Part shown: positions 7,399 to 11,870 of the stretch, piece by piece
Numbering within the stretch: position 1 is the first letter of the stretch
Layout of the letters: every line of letters starts with the position of its first letter
The notes under the pieces: generated by a model
Told to the model about the DNA's origin: nothing
The model's database searches: none
Seen by the model: the letters and a program-made list of their open reading frames with translations, nothing else
Made by a program: the position numbers and the translations under genes
DNA from: an uncultured Megasphaera sp.
GTDB taxonomy: Bacteria > Bacillota > Negativicutes > Veillonellales > Megasphaeraceae
Reading direction: 5' to 3'
Assembly: GCA_902464195.1 (NCBI GenBank)
Contig: CABQJB010000049.1
Location: forward strand, 1-11,870
DNA: 11,870 nt

Positions 7399-8037
7399 TT
7401 ATCTCCTCCCTAACCCACATTCTACAAAGAGACGGGTTATGTTCGTTTTTGATATTCTGCCCAAGACCTTCAATTCTTTCTTATCGTCTTCATCGGTACC
7501 TTCGACCTCGACGACGGGCAGGCAGTCGATTTCATATTCGATCAGGCGCTGAGCAGCGACGATAGCCTTTTCTTCAGGCTGAGCATAAATCACTTTGCTC
7601 ACGGGCGTCATGACCATCCGTACCGGCAGGGCCCGCAGGTCGTTGCTGCCCATAGCCGTTTTCAATAAATCCTTTCGCGATACGACGCCGGCCAGAATAT
7701 TGTCCGTCCCGACAAAGACGGTCCCCACATCCTCCGTAAACATGGCGATGATCGCATCGTAAGCACTCGTATGCTCACCGACGATCACAGGCTGCGACAG
7801 GCAGGAATCAATGGTGATATCCGTGATGGCCCGTGAGAGCAGGTCCTTTTCCTTGTTGCCTGTAAAAAAGTAGCCTAATTTCGGCCGTGCATCGATGAGC
7901 CCTAACATGGTCAAGATGGCCAGGTCCGAGCGCAGGGCTGCCCGCGTCACGTGGAGCCGGTTGGCAATATGCTGGCCCGTAATCGGACTGTTTTCCTTTA
8001 CAATCTGTAAAATCGTTTCCTGACGTTCCGATAACAT
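7399..8037 (-). CDS. ccpN: CcpN-type transcriptional regulator (HTH plus two CBS domains)
   Basis: This 212-residue protein has an N-terminal winged-helix DNA-binding domain (about residues 1-60: RQETILQIVKENSPITGQHI, then VTRAALRSDLAIL as the recognition region) and two CBS domains (about 75-130 and 140-205). CBS domains usually bind adenine nucleotides and act as energy sensors. The architecture and size match CcpN of Bacillus subtilis, a repressor of gluconeogenic genes (gapB, pckA) that is encoded beside yqfL as here. The ATG at 8037 is preceded by an AGGGGGTGA site, with a spacer of about 8-10 bases. It is the first gene of a two-gene operon with ppsR and lies downstream of ppsA across a terminator. 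Its likely targets are ppsA and perhaps its own promoter, which is inference. Confidence 0.9.
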   Translation of the reverse strand: MLSERQETILQIVKENSPITGQHIANRLHVTRAALRSDLAILTMLGLIDARPKLGYFFTGNKEKDLLSRAITDITIDSCLSQPVIVGEHTSAYDAIIAMFTEDVGTVFVGTDNILAGVVSRKDLLKTAMGSNDLRALPVRMVMTPVSKVIYAQPEEKAIVAAQRLIEYEIDCLPVVEVEGTDEDDKKELKVLGRISKTNITRLFVECGLGRR

Positions 8038-8094
8038 AGCGTCTTTTCACCCCCTACATAGCAAGCGTTCTCTTATTCACTTATTATCATAACA
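8038..8094 (-). promoter_or_regulatory. Candidate extended -10 promoter and leader of ccpN-ppsR
   Basis: On the minus strand TGTTATGAT (8094-8086) is an extended -10 element (TGnTATGAT) in an AT-rich stretch. No good -35 hexamer sits 17 bases upstream, which extended -10 promoters tolerate. Transcription would start near 8079, giving a leader of about 40 bases. That leader carries AACGCTTGC (8068-8060), which shares ACGCTTG with the ppsA leader. Confidence 0.45.
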
Positions 8095-8168
8095 TATATA
8101 AAAACATCCCGCGATATAAGATGTCTAATATGCAAATAGTATATAATACAAGGTCCTAGTATGAGAAA

Positions 8169-8208
8169 AAGGCGGCCCAAAAGTCTGTTTTTCTTTTGGG
8201 ACCGCCTT
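8169..8208 (-). terminator. Intrinsic terminator after ppsA
   Basis: Arms at 8169-8183 and 8193-8208 pair over 15 bases with one bulged A at 8201 (AAGGCGGCCCAAAAG against CTTTTGGG-A-CCGCCTT), around a 9-base loop. On the minus strand the hairpin is followed by a run of T residues (8170-8166). It begins 34 bases after the ppsA stop codon and separates ppsA from the ccpN-ppsR operon. Confidence 0.92.
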
Positions 8209-8242
8209 TCTATGACTCATAAATCGAATATGCTATTACAAA

Positions 8243-10651
8243 TTACCACGTATAGTCTTCTGTATCAGCACGGCCCTTGCCTGTCAGCGAATCGAGGAGG
8301 ATACGCTGTTCGACTTGTGCTACGTGTTTCCGTGTCGATACGACGGCATCGGGGTTGACCGAGATGGAATCGATGCCGCTCTTGACCAGGAATTCAGCGA
8401 AGTCCGGATAGACGCTCGGTGCCTGACCGCAGATGGAAACGGTCTTGCCGTCCTTATGGGCTACGGTGATGAGGTGGCGGATAGCCCGTTTGACTGCCAG
8501 GTTGCGTTCATCGAAGAGCGGTGCTACCGTATCGTTGTCGCGGTCGCAGCCCATGATGAGCATGGTCAGGTCGTTGGAGCCGATGGAATAGCCATCGACG
8601 AACTGGTTGAACTGGTCGGCCAGGATGATGTTGGACGGGATTTCGGCCATGAGCCAGACCTTGAAGTCCGGACCGCGGTGGAGGCCTTCCTGAGCCATGA
8701 GGTCGACGACTTTCTGCATTTCATCGACACGGCGGCAGAAGGGGATCATGACGTTGAGGTTCTTGTAGCCGTATTCTTCGCGAACCTTACGGACGGCTTT
8801 CAGTTCCAGCTTGAAGGCTTCGACGTATTTCGGATCATAGTAACGGGAAGCACCGCGCCAGCCGAGGAGGGCGCTGCTTTCCTGCGGTTCGTATTTGTCG
8901 CCGCCTGTCAGGTTGCGGTATTCGCTCGATTTGAAGTCGCTCAGGCGCAGCGTGACCGGACGCGGAGCCAGTGCCTGGCAGACTTTGCGGATGCCTTCGG
9001 ACAACTGATCGACGACGCGGTCAGCCCGGCCCGTTTCGATGAGGTATAACGGGTGTTCATGAATGAAGGTCGTCCAGATGAATTCTTCACGCATGAGGCC
9101 GATGCCGTCGCACGGCAGTTTGCCGTATTTTTCAGCCAGATCCGGGTTGCCCAGGTTCATGTAGATCTTCGTGCCCGTAATCGGAGCGGCTTCGGCAGCG
9201 ACGACGGTCGTTGCAGCCTGGCCGGCCGGCGATTCGGCAGCTTCCGGTTTGACGATGTCGGCAACGATGCCTTCATAGACGATGCCGTTCGTCGCATCGA
9301 CTGTGATTTCTGCGCCATCCTGGATGGTCGTCGTCGCTTCGACGCTGCGGCTCTTGGTGCCGACGATGCAGGGGATGCCCAGTTCACGGCTGACGATGGA
9401 AGCGTGGCAGGTCATGCCGCCGGCATCGGTGACGATAGCTTTGGCCTTCTTCATGGCCGGTACCCAGTCCGGTGCCGTCATGGTCGTTACCAGGATTTCA
9501 CCATCTTTGAATTCGGCGATCTTCGACGGGTCGAGGATGACATGAGCTTTACCAGCTGCGCTGCCCGGGCTGGCCGGCAGGCCTTTGACGACGACTTTGC
9601 GGTCCGTCGTGACAGCGGCTTTTTCGGCAGCAGCTTCTTTCTTTTCTTTATTCTTCTTGGACCATACCGTTTCCGGACGGGCCTGGAGGAGCCATACCTT
9701 ATTAGTCCGTTCGTCGACGCCCCATTCCATATCCATGTAGCAGCCGTAATGCTTTTCAATAGCTTTGGCGTACGTAGCCAGTTCTTTTACCTGTTCATCT
9801 GTAATGACCTGCTGTTTCTGCAGTTCCGGCGGAACGAGTTTTTCTTCGCAGTCACCGCCCGGTTTGCGGACCAGTTCGATTGGTTTGGTATTGATCATCT
9901 TGGAGAGGATGGTCAGGTCATCTTTGCGGACTTTGAAGTTATCCGGCGTAACCGTGCCCTGTACGACGTATTCGCCGAGGCCCCAGGCCCCTTCGATGGT
10001 GATCGTCGAATCATCGCCCGTGACCAGGTCGACAGTGAACATGACGCCGGCAGCTTTGGAGAAGACCATCATCTGGACGGCGGCGCTCAAAGCGACGGAG
10101 AGATGATCGAAGCCCTGTTTCGTGCGGTAGTACGTGGCACGGTCGGTAAATGTCGATGCATAACATTCCTTGACTTTCTGGATGACCATATCGGCACCCT
10201 GGACATTGAGGTATGTATCCTGCTGGCCGGCAAAGCTGGCATCGGGCAGGTCTTCGGCCGTCGCACTGGAGCGGACGGCGACGAAAGGATTGGCTTCGCC
10301 GACTTTCTTGCCCAATTCTTCATAACTCTTGCGGATATCGGCTGCCAGGTCGGCCGGCATTTCAGCATCGCAGATGGCCTTGCGGATCTTTGCCGTGACA
10401 TCGCGGAGCTGGACAGCGTCTTCGACGTCGGTCAGGCCTTTCAGCAATTCCGGAATCTTGACATCCATGCCCGTTTCATGCATGAAATGGCGATAGCCTT
10501 CGGCTGTCGTCGCGAAACCATAGGGAACGGGGACATCCGTCTGGGATGTCAATTCACCGAGGGAAGACGATTTACCACCTACGAGAGCTACATCGGCTCT
10601 GCGCAGTTCATCGAACCATAATACAAATGCTTTTTCTCTGTCCTTTGCCAT
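8243..10651 (-). CDS. ppsA: Phosphoenolpyruvate synthase (pyruvate, water dikinase)
   Basis: This cytosolic enzyme of 802 residues, the usual length, makes PEP from pyruvate, ATP and water, yielding AMP and phosphate. It opens gluconeogenesis from lactate and pyruvate. Domains in order: the ATP-grasp-like PPDK N-terminal domain (about 8-330, with LVGGKSSSLGEL, VAVRSSATAEDLPDASFAGQ and the closing LLQARPETVW); the swivelling phosphohistidine domain (about 355-465, with GGMTCHASIVSRELGIP and catalytic H416); and the PEP/pyruvate-binding barrel (about 490-785, with GIGLMREEFI, SIGSNDLTML and the proton-donor cysteine C741 in SICGQAPS). T414, two residues before H416, matches the regulatory threonine of DUF299 kinases. 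Two Lys/Ala-rich linkers (about 331-348 and 469-490) join the domains. The ATG at 10651 follows AGGAGG with normal spacing. The gene is alone in its unit, with its own promoter and terminator, and regulators ccpN and ppsR follow. Confidence 0.97.
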   Translation of the reverse strand: MAKDREKAFVLWFDELRRADVALVGGKSSSLGELTSQTDVPVPYGFATTAEGYRHFMHETGMDVKIPELLKGLTDVEDAVQLRDVTAKIRKAICDAEMPADLAADIRKSYEELGKKVGEANPFVAVRSSATAEDLPDASFAGQQDTYLNVQGADMVIQKVKECYASTFTDRATYYRTKQGFDHLSVALSAAVQMMVFSKAAGVMFTVDLVTGDDSTITIEGAWGLGEYVVQGTVTPDNFKVRKDDLTILSKMINTKPIELVRKPGGDCEEKLVPPELQKQQVITDEQVKELATYAKAIEKHYGCYMDMEWGVDERTNKVWLLQARPETVWSKKNKEKKEAAAEKAAVTTDRKVVVKGLPASPGSAAGKAHVILDPSKIAEFKDGEILVTTMTAPDWVPAMKKAKAIVTDAGGMTCHASIVSRELGIPCIVGTKSRSVEATTTIQDGAEITVDATNGIVYEGIVADIVKPEAAESPAGQAATTVVAAEAAPITGTKIYMNLGNPDLAEKYGKLPCDGIGLMREEFIWTTFIHEHPLYLIETGRADRVVDQLSEGIRKVCQALAPRPVTLRLSDFKSSEYRNLTGGDKYEPQESSALLGWRGASRYYDPKYVEAFKLELKAVRKVREEYGYKNLNVMIPFCRRVDEMQKVVDLMAQEGLHRGPDFKVWLMAEIPSNIILADQFNQFVDGYSIGSNDLTMLIMGCDRDNDTVAPLFDERNLAVKRAIRHLITVAHKDGKTVSICGQAPSVYPDFAEFLVKSGIDSISVNPDAVVSTRKHVAQVEQRILLDSLTGKGRADTEDYTW

Positions 10652-10678
10652 AATCCTTACCTCCTGCTATTATAACCA

Positions 10679-10821
10679 AGCGTGTACGCTAAATTATCTG
10701 CTTGTTACGTTTATAGTACGCTATTTGTTTGTAATTGTCAATGGTATTTCTAAAAAAGCTATATGATACGCTTTTAAAGAGTATACTACATATGAAATAT
10801 TTTTAGATTCCGTGTAGCGTA
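10679..10821. repeat. Four TACGCT hexamers around the ppsA promoter, one within a 12-base palindrome
   Basis: TACGCT occurs on the plus strand at 10685-10690, 10717-10722 and 10767-10772, and on the minus strand at 10821-10816. The first copy is the right half of the palindrome AGCGTGTACGCT (10679-10690), which would lie in the early transcribed leader of ppsA. The second overlaps the upstream edge of the -10 element. The third and fourth lie upstream of the -35. The spacings between centres are about 32, 50 and 49 bases. They are candidate operator half-sites; the binding protein is unknown. Confidence 0.5.
10713..10741 (-). promoter_or_regulatory. ppsA: Near-consensus housekeeping promoter of ppsA
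   Basis: On the minus strand a perfect -35 TTGACA (10741-10736) is followed after exactly 17 bases by TACTAT (10718-10713), one of the best promoters in the window. The predicted start is near 10706, giving a leader of about 55 bases that ends in an AGGAGG ribosome site. A promoter this strong in front of a gluconeogenic gene implies control by a repressor. Confidence 0.85.
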
Positions 10822-10869
10822 AAACGATTTAATCATCAAAGGGACTTTAAATTTTTTCAACCTGTCCCG

Positions 10870-10904
10870 CCTATATAGGATAATGATGTATGATGTGATA
10901 TAAT
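10870..10904 (+). promoter_or_regulatory. Extended -10 promoter of the PBP gene with palindrome and tandem repeat
   Basis: TGATATAAT (10896-10904) is a perfect extended -10 (TGnTATAAT). Two tandem ATGATGT heptamers (10883-10896) lie directly upstream, and a perfect palindrome CCTATATAGG (10870-10879) covers the place where a -35 would be; no consensus -35 is present. Transcription would start near 10911, about 60 bases before the start codon. Confidence 0.65.
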
Positions 10905-10913
10905 AAGAAATTA

Positions 10914-10965
10914 GTAATGTCTCATTACCTGCTCATCTTGAACGATTACGTCGTCACGTAGGAGG
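10914..10965 (+). promoter_or_regulatory. Leader of the PBP gene with two small inverted repeats and ribosome site
   Basis: The leader holds GTAATG-TCT-CATTAC (10914-10928) and TACGT-CGTC-ACGTA (10947-10960). The second ends on the first base of the AGGAGG ribosome site (10960-10965), so if it folds it could affect ribosome access. Both stems are short, so a regulatory role is only a possibility. Confidence 0.35.
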
Positions 10966-10970
10966 AAAAA

Positions 10971-11870
10971 ATGTATACACCCAGACGCAGAGCAAAAAAA
11001 GCCAAAAAAGCCGGTCCCCTTCGCCGCATCCGCCTTTTCATCGCCTTATGCCTTGTCGTTTTCGCAGGCTTAGGGTTTGGCTATATTTTTGCTGCCTATC
11101 AAAGTTTGCCTGCTGTAGGCAATAACATGCGGCCTGCCGTTTCATCACAGGTCTTTGATTCCCACGGCCGGCTGATCACGACACTTCATTCCGATCAGAA
11201 CCGCTTGCCCATCGACATCAACAAAGTGCCGCAGAATCTGCAGAATGCCTTCATCGCTGCCGAAGACAACCGCTTCTATGAACACATCGGCATCGACCCT
11301 ATCGGCATCTTCCGCGCCATCTTTGCCAACCTGACCAACCGCGGCATCGCCCAGGGCGGCAGTACCATCACCCAGCAGCTGGCCAAGAACGCCTTCCTGT
11401 CCCAGGAACAGACGTTGAAGCGTAAAATCCAGGAAGCCATGCTGGCCCTGGAAATCGAACACAAGTACAGTAAAAAAGAAATCCTGGAAATGTACATGAA
11501 CCAGATTTACTTCGGCCAGGGTGCCTATGGCATCCAGACGGCTGCCAAAACGTATTTCAACAAAGACGTCAACGAACTGACCCTGACGCAGTGCGCCATG
11601 CTGGCCGGCCTGCCCAAGAGCCCGAACTACTACTCGCCTTTCAATAATCTGAACGAAGCCAAGAAGCGCAAGAACGTCGTCCTCGACCAAATGGTCAAAT
11701 ACGGTTACGTATCGGCTGCCGAAGCAGAAGACGCCAAGAACCAGGACCTGGGCCTCTCCAAGAGCCATCAGTCCAAGGAAGCCGACGAATACGCGTCCTT
11801 CATCGACTACGTTTCCCAGCAGGTCGCCAAGAAATACGGCGACGATGCCCTCTATAAGGAAGGCCTCAAG
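10971..11870 (+). CDS. Class A penicillin-binding protein, PBP1A family (partial, N-terminal 300 residues)
   Basis: The frame is open from the ATG at 10971 to the window end (exactly 300 codons); the transpeptidase part lies outside. A basic cytoplasmic tail (RRRAKKAKK) is followed by one transmembrane anchor (about 21-43) that leaves the enzyme on the outer face of the cytoplasmic membrane. The GT51 glycosyltransferase domain, which polymerises lipid II into glycan strands, shows all its motifs: AAEDNRFYEHIGID (96-109, catalytic E98), GGSTITQQLAKN (129-140), RKIQEAMLALEIE (151-163, second catalytic E155), KKEILEMYMNQIYFGQGAYG (168-187) and LTLTQCAMLAGLPKSPNYY (203-221). Full family members also carry a C-terminal penicillin-binding transpeptidase domain of about 350 residues or more. 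The start follows AGGAGG by five bases. It is divergent from ppsA, which has no obvious functional link. Confidence 0.95.
   Translation, partial: MYTPRRRAKKAKKAGPLRRIRLFIALCLVVFAGLGFGYIFAAYQSLPAVGNNMRPAVSSQVFDSHGRLITTLHSDQNRLPIDINKVPQNLQNAFIAAEDNRFYEHIGIDPIGIFRAIFANLTNRGIAQGGSTITQQLAKNAFLSQEQTLKRKIQEAMLALEIEHKYSKKEILEMYMNQIYFGQGAYGIQTAAKTYFNKDVNELTLTQCAMLAGLPKSPNYYSPFNNLNEAKKRKNVVLDQMVKYGYVSAAEAEDAKNQDLGLSKSHQSKEADEYASFIDYVSQQVAKKYGDDALYKEGLK

Larger units (their letters stand above)
10652..10970. promoter_or_regulatory. Divergent control region between ppsA and the PBP gene (319 bases, no gene)
   Basis: This AT-rich gap separates two genes read in opposite directions. It contains the ppsA promoter (10713-10741, minus), the extended -10 promoter of the PBP gene (about 10896-10904, plus), repeated TACGCT hexamers near the ppsA promoter, and short palindromes near the PBP promoter. 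No open reading frame with a ribosome site and no RNA gene was seen inside it. Confidence 0.8.

Noticed and set aside
8161..8358. A 65-codon plus-strand frame beginning at the ppsA terminator
   Set aside because: It starts within the terminator hairpin, has no ribosome site and runs opposite the 3' end of ppsA.
9053..10621. A 522-codon open frame on the plus strand, opposite ppsA
   Set aside because: ppsA is unmistakable on the other strand; this frame is rich in F, D and R and has no motif or ribosome site.
10669..10674. TATAAT on the minus strand just before ppsA as a second -10
   Set aside because: Transcription would begin inside the ribosome site, and no -35 lies at the right distance; the TTGACA/TACTAT pair upstream is far better.
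11145..11768. A 207-codon minus-strand frame opposite the PBP gene
   Set aside because: The plus strand encodes all GT51 motifs in order; the minus frame has no support.

Overview
The window is a compact bacterial chromosome segment. Its coding DNA is GC-rich, its intergenic gaps are short and AT-rich, and its Shine-Dalgarno sites are strong (GGAGG/AAGGAG types). The linkage of a CcpN-type HTH-CBS regulator with a DUF299 kinase/phosphorylase is typical of Firmicutes. Its pairing here with a PpsA-type PEP synthase, together with the protein style, suggests the Negativicutes, perhaps a Megasphaera-like lactate or amino-acid fermenter. This placement is inferred from gene content and was not checked by a database search. 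No tRNA, rRNA, CRISPR array or mobile element was seen.

Layout. All genes except the last lie on the minus strand, so their transcription runs from right to left. At the right end is a divergent pair. A class A penicillin-binding protein (PBP1A-like) runs rightward out of the window (10971-11870, 5' part only), and pyruvate, water dikinase (ppsA, 10651-8243) runs leftward. The 319-base gap between them holds a near-consensus sigma-70/A promoter for ppsA, an extended -10 promoter for the PBP gene, and several copies of the hexamer TACGCT. A strong intrinsic terminator (8169-8208) follows ppsA. Next comes a two-gene operon, ccpN (8037-7399) and ppsR (7396-6575), which ends at a symmetrical terminator (6517-6549). 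The last block is a tightly packed three-gene unit: a very large multidomain protein of 1613 residues (6463-1622), a lactate/malate-dehydrogenase-like protein (1638-643, overlapping the preceding stop) and a flavodoxin/FMN-reductase-like protein (627 to beyond base 1).

How the genes fit together. PpsA converts pyruvate to phosphoenolpyruvate, the entry step to gluconeogenesis from lactate or pyruvate. The two following genes match the two known ways of controlling such an enzyme: CcpN-family repressors act on transcription of gluconeogenic genes, and DUF299 proteins phosphorylate and dephosphorylate a threonine two residues from the catalytic histidine. That Thr-Cys-His arrangement is present here (T414-C415-H416).

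The three-gene block is the least understood part. The 1613-residue protein joins an HD phosphohydrolase-like domain, a long helical-repeat region, a NadD-like nucleotidyltransferase domain, a tentative acetyltransferase-like segment and a phosphoribosyltransferase-like domain. It is followed by two proteins that look like users of NAD(P)(H) and FMN. A role in nucleotide-cofactor metabolism or sensing is a reasonable hypothesis, but nothing in the sequence proves it.
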